From NCBI GenBank assembly GCA_020741775.1, contig DYYG01000035.1, positions 1 through 64,000 of the forward strand: a stretch of 64,000 bases of DNA, written 5' to 3'. This document shows positions 10,081 through 18,944 of the stretch, piece after piece. The DNA comes from Methylorubrum populi. GTDB lineage: Bacteria > Pseudomonadota > Alphaproteobacteria > Rhizobiales > Beijerinckiaceae. The notes under the pieces were generated by a model. The model searched no databases, had not been told where the DNA came from, and saw only the letters and a program-made list of their open reading frames with translations. The position numbers and the translations under genes were made by a program. Position 1 is the stretch's first letter, and each line of letters begins with the position of its first letter.

Positions 10081-10956
10081 ATGAGCCGCCGCTCCAAACT
10101 TCCCGCATTGGCGCGCTCTCTCACGCTCCTCGCGGGCGTCGGGGTGCCCTGTCTCGCGCATGCTGCCGATCTGCTTCCGCTGCCGCCCCCGCCGCCTCGG
10201 GCCGTGGTCCCGGAGCCGGTCGAGTTCGCCGGCGGCTGGTATCTGCGCGTCGATGGCGGCTACGGATCGCTCGATCTCCGCAAGACCATTGCCGAGGATG
10301 TGTCGCATCCGCCGAAGCCCTACGATTACGTCGCCCTGCAGGATAAGGTCTCGAACCAGTATTTCGTCGGCGGTGGTGTCGGCTATCAGGTCAATCCCTG
10401 GCTCCGCATCGACGCGACCGGCGAGTACCGCTTCCGTACCAAGTGGAAGCTCTTTGCCGAGGACAAGACCGGAGGCGATACCGGCGGCTACAACGTGACC
10501 GAAGGCCGGTTCGATTCGATTGTCGGCCTCGTCAACGGCTATGTCGATCTCGGCACTTGGTACGGCGTGACGCCCTTTATCGGTGCCGGCGTCGGCGTGG
10601 CGCATCACAGCTTCGGCGGCGTCACCGATAAGGGCTACGGCAATTATTACGGCGGCTACGGCATCGGGCCCCACAATGAGCGGACGAACTTTGCCTGGGC
10701 CCTTCATGCCGGTCTCGGTTACGACGTAACGCAGAACCTGAAGTTCGAGGTCGCTTATCGCTATCTCAACATGGGTGAGGCGACCACCGGGGTCGTCACC
10801 TGCTCCCTGGAATGCCCGAAGACCGTGTACCGCGTGAAGGAACTCGAGTCTCACGACGTCAAGGTCGGCCTGCGTTACCTGCTCGGCGGCCCGGTCGCCG
10901 TCGCGGCGGTGGATTACGCGCCTCCGCCCATGGCCCCGCTGGTGCGCAAGTACTGA
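10081..10956 (+). CDS. Outer membrane beta-barrel protein (Omp25/31-like), copy 1
   Basis: This 291-residue protein has a signal peptide (LTLLAGVGVPCLAHA, cut before ADLLP), a proline run (LPLPPPPPRAV), and then alternating aromatic strands typical of an 8-strand porin-like barrel (GWYLRVDGGYG, YFVGGGVGYQVNPWLRIDATGEY, WALHAGLGYDV, KVGLRYLL). The ATG at 10081 is preceded by AAGGA. The exact role is unknown; such proteins are abundant envelope proteins in Rhizobiales. It heads a tandem of three related genes and carries a CtrA-type box upstream. Confidence 0.88.
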   Translation: MSRRSKLPALARSLTLLAGVGVPCLAHAADLLPLPPPPPRAVVPEPVEFAGGWYLRVDGGYGSLDLRKTIAEDVSHPPKPYDYVALQDKVSNQYFVGGGVGYQVNPWLRIDATGEYRFRTKWKLFAEDKTGGDTGGYNVTEGRFDSIVGLVNGYVDLGTWYGVTPFIGAGVGVAHHSFGGVTDKGYGNYYGGYGIGPHNERTNFAWALHAGLGYDVTQNLKFEVAYRYLNMGEATTGVVTCSLECPKTVYRVKELESHDVKVGLRYLLGGPVAVAAVDYAPPPMAPLVRKY

Positions 10957-11042
10957 TCGCCTTTCGTCGAACCGACCCGCCGAAACCACCCGCTGGAGAG
11001 ACCGGCTAAGGCGATCAGGACGGGGACAGCTTTCCCATCATC

Positions 11043-11090
11043 ACGGCAGTGGCGCGAAGGGTCTTCGCGCCACTGCCGTTTGTGGTTTCT
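11043..11090 (+). terminator. Strong intrinsic terminator after porin-like copy 1
   Basis: ACGGCAGTGGCGCGAAG (11043-11059) pairs perfectly over 17 bp with its complement at 11063-11079 around a GGT loop. It is followed by TTGTGGTTTCT, a broken T-rich tail. It isolates copy 1 from copy 2. Confidence 0.8.
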
Positions 11091-11156
11091 GTCGACGTGA
11101 GCGCATTCAGGGAAGAACGACTTAATTGGCAGGCGTAAGGCCGCGGCCGGTTAAGG

Positions 11157-11172
11157 TTAAGCCGATCATAAC
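11157..11172. promoter_or_regulatory. Degenerate CtrA-like box upstream of porin-like copy 2
   Basis: TTAA-GCCGATC-ATAAC matches TTAA-N7-TTAAC with one mismatch. It overlaps a TTAAGGTTAA repeat beginning at 11151 and lies 71 bp upstream of the ATG at 11243. Confidence 0.3.
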
Positions 11173-11242
11173 CATTGCCTGCAACACTGTTGTCCAATCG
11201 AGGCGCGGCCGCATCCTGGCGCCCCCTCTAGTGAGGCTTTCC

Positions 11243-12088
11243 ATGACCGTTCCGCTCCGTTTCGGGCTCGTGGCCACCGTCGCGGCCGGGACGCTCGTCG
11301 GTGTCCTCGCCGGCGCTGCCGCTGCGGCGGATTTGCCGCCGCTGCCGCCTCCGCCGGTTCAGGCGGCGCCGGTCGCCATCGGCAGCGGGTGGTATCTGCG
11401 CGGCGACTTTACCCAGAGCTGGCAGAACAATCCGCGCGACGCCACCCGTCCCGACCCGAACGATCCTGGCATGCCGCCGCTGGTCGGTCTCCGGCTGAGT
11501 TCTGAGGGCGGATATGGCGGCGGTATCGGCTATCAGATCAATCCGTGGCTGCGCGTCGATGCCACCATCGACCAGCGCACCGCCTCGTCCTTCCGGGGAT
11601 ATTCCTCGCGCTCGATCTTCGAGACCGGCTATAACCTTGAGGCTGGCAAGCTCAGCGTGCTGACCGGCCTCGTCAATGTCTATGCCGATCTCGGCTCGTG
11701 GTACGGCTTCACGCCCTATGTCGGTGCCGGTATCGGCTTCGCCGACAAGCGCATGAGCCGCAATTACACCCAGACCACCTGCCTGATCGAGGGCTGCGAC
11801 GGTCTCGACGGCGACGGTCCGCGCGAGCCGGCCTTCCGTGCCAACCGCTCCGTCGCCTCCTTCGCCTGGGCGCTGACGGCCGGTCTGTCCTACGACATCG
11901 GAGCGGGCGTCAGCCTCGACGCGGCCTATCGCTACATCGATCTCGGGCGCGCCAAGAGCGGGGTCGATCTCTACGGCGGCAGCACCCGCCTGAAGGATCT
12001 GTCCGCCAGCGAGTTCCGGGTCGGCCTGCGCTACCGCTTCGCCGACGGCCTGATGCCCTTGGGTGCGTCGCCGGCCTACGGCAACTGA
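11243..12088 (+). CDS. Outer membrane beta-barrel protein (Omp25/31-like), copy 2
   Basis: This 281-residue paralogue of the preceding gene has a signal peptide (TVAAGTLVGVLAGAAAA, cut before ADLPP), the same proline run (LPPLPPPPVQA), and similar barrel strands (GSGWYLRGD, GGGIGYQINPWLRVDATIDQ, SWYGFTPYVGAGIGF, FRVGLRYRF). The conserved blocks line up with copy 1 along the length, so the pair looks like a tandem duplication. The ATG at 11243 begins the signal peptide; the frame is open further upstream without a second signal. It is bracketed by terminator hairpins, so it is probably its own transcript. Confidence 0.87.
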   Translation: MTVPLRFGLVATVAAGTLVGVLAGAAAAADLPPLPPPPVQAAPVAIGSGWYLRGDFTQSWQNNPRDATRPDPNDPGMPPLVGLRLSSEGGYGGGIGYQINPWLRVDATIDQRTASSFRGYSSRSIFETGYNLEAGKLSVLTGLVNVYADLGSWYGFTPYVGAGIGFADKRMSRNYTQTTCLIEGCDGLDGDGPREPAFRANRSVASFAWALTAGLSYDIGAGVSLDAAYRYIDLGRAKSGVDLYGGSTRLKDLSASEFRVGLRYRFADGLMPLGASPAYGN

Positions 12089-12111
12089 CCCCTCCCTCAT
12101 TCGGCCATGTC

Positions 12112-12148
12112 GCGGCGTCCGGACTCGGTCCGGGCGCCGCTTTCGTTT
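12112..12148 (+). terminator. Intrinsic terminator after porin-like copy 2
   Basis: GCGGCGTCCGGAC (12112-12124) pairs with GTCCGGGCGCCGC (12128-12140) with one G-T pair and a TCG loop. TTTCGTTT follows. Confidence 0.8.
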
Positions 12149-12273
12149 GCATGCGGCAGCACCTGCGAGACAACCTCACACAGGTCTGTCGAACAGAAAA
12201 TTAAGGTTACCGGAATAAGGTCGCCCCATCAGCCCAGAGCAGTCTGCGACCCTGGTGCTTGAGGACGATGACG

Positions 12274-13170
12274 ATGCGTATCGCGACCCTGGGTCTTATT
12301 GCTGCCGCTCTGGTCTCTCCTGTCCACGCTGCCGACCTCGATTACGGCGTCCTGCGCGGCGCTGATGACGATTATTCGGCGCCAGCTCCCTTCATCGATT
12401 GGAGCGGGTTCTATGTTGGCGGCCACGGCGGGTATTCGTCGGCCGCCCTCGGCTTCGGCAATGTCTTTCAGCCCATCGTCGCGAAGGCCCTTCGGGTGAC
12501 CGTCGCCGAAGCGGAGATGGATGCGTCGCACTTGCTCGCGGCCCGTTCGAACCATGTCGGCGGCACGAGCTACGGCGTCTATGCCGGTCTCAACTATCAG
12601 TTCGAGGACGTCGTCGCAGGCATTGAGGTGGATTACACCTATTTCGGCCGAACGGGCAGCACCTTCGATGAAATCGGCCGACAGGCGATCACGAAGGACA
12701 ACTACCTGACGACAGTCGCCTTGGCGGGCCAGTCCAGCACGAAGATCGAGGATTACGGCTCGGTTCGTGGGCGACTGGGCTACGCTTTCGGGAACTTCCT
12801 GCCCTACCTCACCGGCGGTCTGGCGGTCGGACGCGCCGTCGTGAGCGACACGGTCGAGGTTCAGAACTACGCCTACGACAATGCCGCGTACACAGCCAGT
12901 CAGGCGGGCACGCAGACGTTCATCAACCACTACGGCTATTCATCGTTCTCGCAGGGGAATCCTCCCGGCAGCATCCCGGCCCCTGGCACGATTTATGGGG
13001 CGACGAAGAAGGTGACGGTGGTCGGCGCCGCCCTCGGCGCGGGCGTTGAATTCGCGCTCACCTCGAACATCCTGCTGCGCGGCGAGTATCAATACGTTCT
13101 GTTCAACGACTTCCAGGGTCACAAGGCCGAGCTGAACACCGTCCGCGGCGGCGCAGCCATCAAGTTCTGA
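12274..13170 (+). CDS. Outer membrane beta-barrel protein, copy 3 (divergent)
   Basis: This 298-residue protein has a signal peptide (MRIATLGLIAAALVSPVHA, cut before ADLDY) and the classic Omp25/RopB opening after it (DWSGFYVGGHGGYSSAALGFG). Later strands include GVYAGLNYQFEDVVAGIEVDY and LRGEYQYVLFNDF near the C-terminus. It is less like copies 1 and 2 than they are like each other, and it lacks the proline run. ATG 12274 is favoured because GAGGA (12261-12265) is well spaced. The stop overlaps the ATG of the next gene. Confidence 0.87.
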   Translation: MRIATLGLIAAALVSPVHAADLDYGVLRGADDDYSAPAPFIDWSGFYVGGHGGYSSAALGFGNVFQPIVAKALRVTVAEAEMDASHLLAARSNHVGGTSYGVYAGLNYQFEDVVAGIEVDYTYFGRTGSTFDEIGRQAITKDNYLTTVALAGQSSTKIEDYGSVRGRLGYAFGNFLPYLTGGLAVGRAVVSDTVEVQNYAYDNAAYTASQAGTQTFINHYGYSSFSQGNPPGSIPAPGTIYGATKKVTVVGAALGAGVEFALTSNILLRGEYQYVLFNDFQGHKAELNTVRGGAAIKF

Positions 13171-13448
13171 TGAAAGCCGAGACCGGAACGAGGCGTAGCA
13201 TGCGGCATCTGCTGTCGATCCTGGCCGCCACGGTCGTGGGGCTCTCGGCCTCGGTGGCCGCGGCCGAAGGCGCTCACCGGCGGCTCGCGCGTCAGCCGCT
13301 GGCTCAAGACCTGCCGCCCGATATTCCCTATCGCGATCCGCGTCCGCGCTTTCGCGCGCCGCCGGTCGCTTCCTTCCCCGTCCGGGCCTACCTACCGCGC
13401 CCGACCTACCTGCCGATGTTCAACGAGCCGCCGCAGCCGTTACGGTGA
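13170..13448 (+). CDS. Small secreted proline/arginine-rich protein
   Basis: This 92-residue protein of unknown function begins at an ATG that overlaps the TGA of the preceding porin-like gene, so translation is probably coupled. Residues 11-32 form a signal peptide (HLLSILAATVVGLSASVAAA). The mature part is short and rich in Pro, Arg and aromatic residues (PPDIPYRDPRPRFRAPP). It may help assemble or coat the outer membrane protein, but that is only from position. It ends 12 bp from the convergent HNH gene. Confidence 0.6.
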   Translation: MKAETGTRRSMRHLLSILAATVVGLSASVAAAEGAHRRLARQPLAQDLPPDIPYRDPRPRFRAPPVASFPVRAYLPRPTYLPMFNEPPQPLR

Positions 13449-13460
13449 CGCGCAAGGCCG

Positions 13461-14009
13461 TCAGCTGTCGAGCTCGCTGTCCCAGTAGAGATAGTCGAGC
13501 CAGGTGTGGTGGTACTGGCGATGGTCGAATTCCGGCTGGCGGCGGTGCAGCTCGTGGCGCGTCGGCCGGTGCGGTTCGTTGAGGAGAGGCATCTCGGCCT
13601 CCTCCGGGGTGCGGTTGGCCTTGCGCAGATTGCAGGGCGAGCAGGCCGCCACCACGTTCTCCCAGCTCGACAGGCCGCCGCGGGAACGCGGGACGACATG
13701 GTCGAAGGTCAGACCGCCCGAGGGCAGCCGGAGACCGCAATACTGGCAGCTGAAGGTGTCCCGCAGGTAGATGTTGTAGCGGGTGAAGGCAGGGCTGCGG
13801 GCCAGAGCCACGTAGCTCTTGAGGGCGACCACGCTCGGCACCTTCAGGGACCGGCTCGGGCTGTGCGCCTCGACATCGTAATTGGCGACCAAGGTGACCC
13901 GGTCGAGGAACAGGGCCGTGAAAGCGTCCTTCCAGGACCACAACGAGAGCGGATTATAGGAGAGCGGCCTGTAATCCGCGTTGAGCACAAGGGTTTGCAG
14001 ATCGATCAT
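13461..14009 (-). CDS. HNH endonuclease domain protein
   Basis: This 182-residue protein has the HNH nuclease core: zinc pair CQYC (C88, C91), the DH of the ββα-metal motif in FDHVVPRSRGG (D103, H104), the Asn in SWENVVAAC (N118) and the second zinc pair CSPC (C123, C126). The N-terminus LQTLVLNADYRPLSYNPLSLW matches a widespread stand-alone HNH family with no known physiological role. The ATG at 14009 is preferred, as the conserved N-terminus starts there; a GTG at 14018 is possible. No restriction or phage partner is adjacent. Confidence 0.9.
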   Translation of the reverse strand: MIDLQTLVLNADYRPLSYNPLSLWSWKDAFTALFLDRVTLVANYDVEAHSPSRSLKVPSVVALKSYVALARSPAFTRYNIYLRDTFSCQYCGLRLPSGGLTFDHVVPRSRGGLSSWENVVAACSPCNLRKANRTPEEAEMPLLNEPHRPTRHELHRRQPEFDHRQYHHTWLDYLYWDSELDS

Positions 14010-14660
14010 CGACGCCACTCACTGCTCGTGACGGCGCCCCTCGGGCGCCTCGGCCTCGGACGATTCGGGTCCGAAGGTCCATGCCGTGCCCGCGACGACC
14101 GGAGCCCCGGGGGCGCCTCGGAGCCGCCCTGGGCGACCCCGCGTCCCGGCACGGCTCCGAGCCTCCGGCCTGTCGCGTTTTTCCGCGCCGAACCGGCCAT
14201 CGCAGCGCAAAGGGCTCCGACGGGGCGGCGCAGAACAATTTTTGAGGGGGTATCCAGACGGCGACGGCTCTCCCGGCCGGCGAAGCGTGCCGGGTCGATC
14301 CGAAGCGGTGCGAGGCGGACAATCCGTGCCGCCTCCCCGCTGCGTGAGGATATGGCCAAGTCCATCGCTGCTTAGTGTAATATCAGCGTGACAAGGTTGT
14401 GAAGGCAAACCGGCCGGCCCAGTCGTCGCGGTCACCGATTTTCTGCGGAAACGCTGTTCCATCGCCGGCTACCGCACGGTTTCGCCCCATTGGGGGCGCA
14501 AACCACGCCGGCTGCCGCCCTTGTGCGATGCGGCAAAGTCGGTCACCCCCTCGGCGATCCGGTCCGCGGACCTCCGGCAGGGGCTGACGGCAGCCCGCCC
14601 GGCGCGATGCACCAGTGCCGCACACCCGACGCGATCCGCTTCCTCCCGCGAAGGATGACG
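14010..14660. other. 651-bp stretch without a convincing gene
   Basis: This lies between the divergent HNH and mechanosensitive-channel genes. Several frames are open on both strands, but all are Arg/Pro/Gly-rich, lack ribosome binding sites and resemble GC-rich shadow frames. The part near 14370-14400 looks lower in GC and could hold the channel promoter. Nothing else was recognised. Confidence 0.5.
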
Positions 14661-17435
14661 ATGCTACGACGCTCCCTCCTCACCCGCTTCCGCCACACCC
14701 TCCGCGGCACGGCCCTGATCGCGACACTGAGCGCGACGGCCCTGCTGCCGAACACGGCGACGGGGCAGGGGAGCCCGCCTCCGGCTCACGCCCAAGCGCC
14801 TGCCCAACCGCCCGCCCAAGCACCGGCCCCAGCCCAGGCCCAGCAGGCGGCCCCGGCGAAGGCCGGCGCGGCGGCGCCGGCTCCTGCGAACGATCAACCC
14901 GCTCCGGCCGCCAAGCCGGCTGTCGCCAAGGCACCGGTTTCAGAGGCGCTGCAGACCATCCGGGACCGGCTCGAAACCATCAAGACGGATCTCGAAGCGC
15001 GGGAAAAATCGATCACCGGGCAGAATGTCGGCACCGGCGACCTGACCCGGGCGCGTGACGGCCTCGACGGGCTGGCGGACCGGCTCCGCGCCGTGATCGA
15101 CCTGCTCACTCCCCGCCTCGAGGCCGCACGCGAGCGCCTCGCCCAGATCGGGCCGAAGCCGAAGGAAGGGGAGGAGGGCGAGGACGTCGCCCGCGAGCGT
15201 GCCGAGCGCGAGCAGGTGGTCAACGACATCGACGGCACCCAGCGCCTCGCCAAATCGCTGCTGGTGCAGAGCGATCAGATCGTCGACCAGATCGCCAACC
15301 GCCGCCGGGCCGCGTTCACCCGCGGCCTGCTGGAGCGCAGCTCCTCGCTGTTCAGCCCCGATCTGTGGATGCGGGTCGCCGCCGACATCCCGCGGGACCT
15401 CAGCTCCCTGCGCTACGGGCTGGACGACACCGTCGCCCTGTTCGGCCGCAACGGCAGCCTGTGGAACCTCCTCGTCCTCGGCCTCGCCTTCGGCCTGTCC
15501 TTCGCGCTGTATTTCGGGCGTCGCAACATCGCGCCGGCCCTGGGGCGCCGCGACATCAACGTGACCAACCCCTCCCGGCGCGCCAAGCTGCTCGCCGCAT
15601 GGCGCGTGCTGCTGCTCGGGACGCTTCCCGCCGTCGCCGGCAGCTACGCGATCTACTATGCCCTCGACGCCACCGAGCTTCTGCCGGCCCGGTTCCTGCC
15701 GGTGGCGAGCGCGATTCTCGGTGGTATCGCCTTCATCGCCTTCGTCGAGGCGACCGCCGACGCGCTCCTCGCGGTCGCCAAGCCCGCGTGGCGGCCCGCC
15801 CCCGTCTCCGATGCCGCGGCTTGGCGCATCACCGCCCTGGCGGTGAGCATCGCCGTCGTCATCACCGTGTCCAAGTCGCTGGAGGCGCTGAACTCCTCGA
15901 TCTACGCCGCGCTGCCGATCTCGATCGCCACCCGCGGCATCGGCGCCGTCGCCGCCGCCCTGCTGCTCGCCATCGGTCTCCACCGCTTCGCCGATACGGC
16001 GGAGAAGGAGGAGGAATGCTTCGGCCCCTACGTCGCCACCGAGACTTCTCCCGGCATCGGCGGCCCGTTGCGGCTCCTGGGCTGGGTGGCGGTGGCGGTG
16101 ATCGCCGTCGCCCCCCTGGTCGGCTATGTCGCGCTCTCGGCCTTCCTCGTCGATCAGTTGATCTGGACGGCGGCCATCCTCGTGCTGCTCTGGCTCCTGA
16201 TCGTCAGCGCCGACGTGCTGATCGGCGGCTCCCTCTGCGAGGAGACCCGGATCGCCACGACGCTCCAGGCCAATACCGGCTTGCGCAAGCGCTCGCTCAA
16301 CCAGATCGCCGTGCTCGCCACCGGCTTCGCCCGCGTGGTGCTGATCGCGATCGCCGCGTTGCTGGCGCTGGCCCCCTGGGGCCTCGATTCGACCGACGTG
16401 TTCTCCTCGGTCCGCACCGCCTTCTTCGGCTTCAAGGTCGGCGACGTCACGATCTCGCTTTCGGCCATCGCCTTCGGCGTTGGCATCCTCGTGCTCGGCG
16501 TGTTCATCACCCGAGCCGTGCAGCGCTGGCTGGAGAACACCTATCTCCCGGCCACCGATCTCGATGCCGGCCTGCGCAACTCGATTTCGACGGTCGCGGG
16601 CTATGTCGGCTTCCTGCTCGCCCTGGCCCTGTCCTTCTCCTATCTCGGCTTGAGCCTGGAGAAGCTCACCATCGTCGCCGGTGCGCTCTCGGTCGGTATC
16701 GGTTTCGGCCTGCAATCGATCGTCAACAACTTCGTCTCCGGCCTGCTGCTGCTGTGGGAGCGCCCGATCCGCGTCGGCGATCAGGTGCTGATCGGCGACA
16801 GCGAGGGCATCGTGAAGCGCATCTCCGTGCGCTCGACCGAGATTCAGACCTTCGACCGCTCGGCCGTGATCGTGCCGAACTCGAACCTGATCTCCGGTAT
16901 CGTGAAGAATCGCGTCCGCGGCGACCGCACCGGCCGGGTCATCATCTCCGTCAACGTCCTGCGCAATCAGGATCCGGTGAGGGCGGCCGAAATGATGGTC
17001 GAGTGTGCCAAGGCCCATCCCGACGTGCTGAAGGAGCCGCCGCCCCGCGTCGTGTTCAAGAAGATCGGCGATCCCTTCCTTGAATTCGAGCTGATCGCCT
17101 TGGTCGTCGATGTGAATCTCGGCCAGAAGGTACAGAGCGACCTGAACTTCTCGGTGTTCAAAACCCTCGCCGACGCCCAGTTCATCCCGCCGATGGGTCC
17201 GGCCTCGAGCTTCATCACCGTCCAGGGTCTGGAGCCCGTCCGCGACGCCCTCGGTCAGATCGCCAGCGCGGTCGGCAGTTCGGCGTCCCAGGTGATCGCG
17301 CCTCCGGCGTCAGACGATGCGCGGCAGGACGAGGCCGAGTCGGCATCGGAGAACGAGGCCGCTTCGGCTTCCCGCGATGCGGTTCGCCGGGCAGGCCAGC
17401 AGCCCCAGGACGCTGCGCGTCGCCGTCACGGATAG
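14661..17435 (+). CDS. Large mechanosensitive ion channel (MscK/MscM-like, DUF3772 + MscS)
   Basis: This 924-residue inner-membrane channel probably releases solutes on hypo-osmotic shock. A signal sequence (about 5-30) is followed by an Ala/Pro/Gln-rich linker, a periplasmic helical region matching the DUF3772 type (about 95-230, starting EALQTIRDRLETIKTDLEAR), roughly ten membrane segments, and the MscS core with its pore helix (LGLSLEKLTIVAGALSVGIGFGLQSIVNNFVSG) and β-domain (GDQVLIGDSEGIVKRISVRSTEIQT). AAGGA at 14651-14655 favours ATG 14661; ATG 14655 is close by. A 14-bp hairpin follows. Confidence 0.92.
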   Translation: MLRRSLLTRFRHTLRGTALIATLSATALLPNTATGQGSPPPAHAQAPAQPPAQAPAPAQAQQAAPAKAGAAAPAPANDQPAPAAKPAVAKAPVSEALQTIRDRLETIKTDLEAREKSITGQNVGTGDLTRARDGLDGLADRLRAVIDLLTPRLEAARERLAQIGPKPKEGEEGEDVARERAEREQVVNDIDGTQRLAKSLLVQSDQIVDQIANRRRAAFTRGLLERSSSLFSPDLWMRVAADIPRDLSSLRYGLDDTVALFGRNGSLWNLLVLGLAFGLSFALYFGRRNIAPALGRRDINVTNPSRRAKLLAAWRVLLLGTLPAVAGSYAIYYALDATELLPARFLPVASAILGGIAFIAFVEATADALLAVAKPAWRPAPVSDAAAWRITALAVSIAVVITVSKSLEALNSSIYAALPISIATRGIGAVAAALLLAIGLHRFADTAEKEEECFGPYVATETSPGIGGPLRLLGWVAVAVIAVAPLVGYVALSAFLVDQLIWTAAILVLLWLLIVSADVLIGGSLCEETRIATTLQANTGLRKRSLNQIAVLATGFARVVLIAIAALLALAPWGLDSTDVFSSVRTAFFGFKVGDVTISLSAIAFGVGILVLGVFITRAVQRWLENTYLPATDLDAGLRNSISTVAGYVGFLLALALSFSYLGLSLEKLTIVAGALSVGIGFGLQSIVNNFVSGLLLLWERPIRVGDQVLIGDSEGIVKRISVRSTEIQTFDRSAVIVPNSNLISGIVKNRVRGDRTGRVIISVNVLRNQDPVRAAEMMVECAKAHPDVLKEPPPRVVFKKIGDPFLEFELIALVVDVNLGQKVQSDLNFSVFKTLADAQFIPPMGPASSFITVQGLEPVRDALGQIASAVGSSASQVIAPPASDDARQDEAESASENEAASASRDAVRRAGQQPQDAARRRHG

Positions 17436-17445
17436 CCCGCCAACA

Positions 17446-17484
17446 GCCGGGATCGGCCCTGAGGATAGCGGGGCCGATCCCGGC
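17446..17484 (+). terminator. Hairpin after the mechanosensitive channel gene
   Basis: GCCGGGATCGGCCC pairs perfectly with GGGCCGATCCCGGC over 14 bp with an 11-base loop, 10 bp after the stop. No T-run follows. Confidence 0.55.
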
Positions 17485-17549
17485 GAAACACTTGAGTTCC
17501 CCGCCGGTAGGCCCCACCTCAGCCGTCTGCCCACGGGAAACCCGCCTTC

Positions 17550-18056
17550 GTGCTCGGACGTCAGACCTTTCTCGCCGCCCCGGCGGTTCTCGCCCTCGTC
17601 GCCCTGCTTCAGGGATGCGCCGGGCAGATGACGCCCGAAGCCACCGGCCTGCCGAGCATGTATCTGCCGCTCACGACGGGCAGCGCCTCGGTCGATACCG
17701 TCGCGGCGCGGGACATGATCTCGGCCTATCGCCGCAACAACGGCGCGGCGCCGCTCACCGTCGATCTGGAATTGCAGCGCCTGGCCGAAACGGAAGCGGC
17801 GGCGATGGCCGCCTCCGACCGGCCGAGCAAGAGCCAGACCGTGCGCGCGGCGGTGACGCGGCTCGGCTATGCCGGCGCGGATGCCAACCTCTCGGCGGGC
17901 TATCATACCCTGGCGGAAGCCTTTTCCGGCTGGCGCGACAGCCCTCCGCACCGTGCCGTGATGCTGTCGCCAGAGGCGACCCGGATGGGCATCGCCACCG
18001 CCTATGCGCCGGGCTCGAAGTACAAGGTGTACTGGGCGCTGCTGGTCGCGAAGTAG
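17550..18056 (+). CDS. CAP (SCP/PR1-like) domain lipoprotein
   Basis: This 168-residue protein has a lipoprotein signal ending in the lipobox LQGC (about residue 23) and a CAP domain: the helix with ARDMISAYRRNNG, the DLELQRLAETEAAAMA helix, and the SGWRDSPPHRAVMLSPEATRMGIA block that carries the conserved His. The conserved CAP His in the first half is less clear. CAP proteins bind lipids, cell-wall pieces or metals; the bacterial role is mostly unknown. The start is a GTG at 17550. It is convergent with motB, 13 bp away. Confidence 0.85.
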   Translation: MLGRQTFLAAPAVLALVALLQGCAGQMTPEATGLPSMYLPLTTGSASVDTVAARDMISAYRRNNGAAPLTVDLELQRLAETEAAAMAASDRPSKSQTVRAAVTRLGYAGADANLSAGYHTLAEAFSGWRDSPPHRAVMLSPEATRMGIATAYAPGSKYKVYWALLVAK

Positions 18057-18069
18057 GAGCGGCCTCAGC

Positions 18070-18903
18070 TCACGGCACGGGCTTGCCGCTCGGCGTCGGC
18101 GGCGCCTCCGACAGGAGCGTGACCGTCACGCGGCGATTGGCGGCGAGATACGGATTGTCGGGAAACATCGGCTCGGTGTCGGCCTTGCCGGAGACGGAAG
18201 CGAACCGGTCGTCCGGAAGGCCGGCATTGGCCAGGATGTCGCGCACGCTCAATGCGCGGTTGGCCGAAAGCTCCCAGGGCGGGGCCGTGTCACGGGTGCC
18301 GGGGCGAGCGGTGGCGGTGAAGCCGGTCACGGCGATGCGGTTCGGCAACCGCATCAGCGTCGGCGTCAGACGCTCCAGCAAGCGCCGGGTCCGATCGTTG
18401 GGACGGCTCGAGCCCTCGGCGAACATCGAGCGGCCGTCCTGATCGACAATGGAGATGTCGAGACCCTTACGGCTCGGGGCGATGACGACGTTCTTCGACA
18501 GTTCCGCGATCTCGGGCATGTCCTGCATCGCCTGCCGCAATGAGGCGGCAGCCTGCCCGAAGGCATCGGGATAGCCGCGATCAGGGACGCCATCGTCGAG
18601 GCCGCTATCGATCTGCGGCGGCGTCGTGCGGTCGGTAGCCCGCTCGGGCGGCACGTCGCGCAGGTGCTTGAGCTTGTCGGCGGTCGGAATACCCTCTCGT
18701 TCGAGGATTCCGGCGAAGCGGGATTCCTTGTTCACACCGAAGGCGTCACGCATCGAACCGGCAACGACCTGGAGCTTCTTCTGGTCCTGGGTCGAGTAGG
18801 CGGCGATCATGACGAAGAAGCTCATCAGGAGCGCCATCAGGTCGGCGAAGGTCACGAACCAGCCGTGTCCCCCGTGGGCGCCGCCGCGCTTCTTCTTGGC
18901 CAC
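18070..18903 (-). CDS. motB: MotB-family stator protein (OmpA/MotB domain)
   Basis: This 277-residue protein has one N-terminal membrane helix that carries the proton/ion-binding Asp (FADLMALLMSFF, D21). A linker follows, then a C-terminal OmpA-like peptidoglycan-binding domain (ITVTGFTATARP ... LSANRALSVRDIL ... YLAANRRVTVTLL). It would anchor the stator and conduct ions with the MotA encoded 41 bp upstream. The N-terminal KKKRGGAHGGHGWFVTFADL matches the MotB type. No other flagellar genes are in the window, so a role in another ion-driven machine cannot be ruled out. Confidence 0.9.
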   Translation of the reverse strand: MAKKKRGGAHGGHGWFVTFADLMALLMSFFVMIAAYSTQDQKKLQVVAGSMRDAFGVNKESRFAGILEREGIPTADKLKHLRDVPPERATDRTTPPQIDSGLDDGVPDRGYPDAFGQAAASLRQAMQDMPEIAELSKNVVIAPSRKGLDISIVDQDGRSMFAEGSSRPNDRTRRLLERLTPTLMRLPNRIAVTGFTATARPGTRDTAPPWELSANRALSVRDILANAGLPDDRFASVSGKADTEPMFPDNPYLAANRRVTVTLLSEAPPTPSGKPVP

Positions 18904-18944
18904 CGCTCAATCCCCTGTCACCTCGCCCCTATCACCTCACCCCG

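Noticed and set aside
14006..14625. Several 80-150 codon frames in the gap before the mechanosensitive channel
   Set aside because: They overlap on both strands, are Arg/Pro-rich, and lack ribosome binding sites and motifs.
14940..17018. A 692-codon frame antisense to the mechanosensitive channel
   Set aside because: It is a shadow of the real gene, rich in Asp/Gly/Arg/His with no fold signature.
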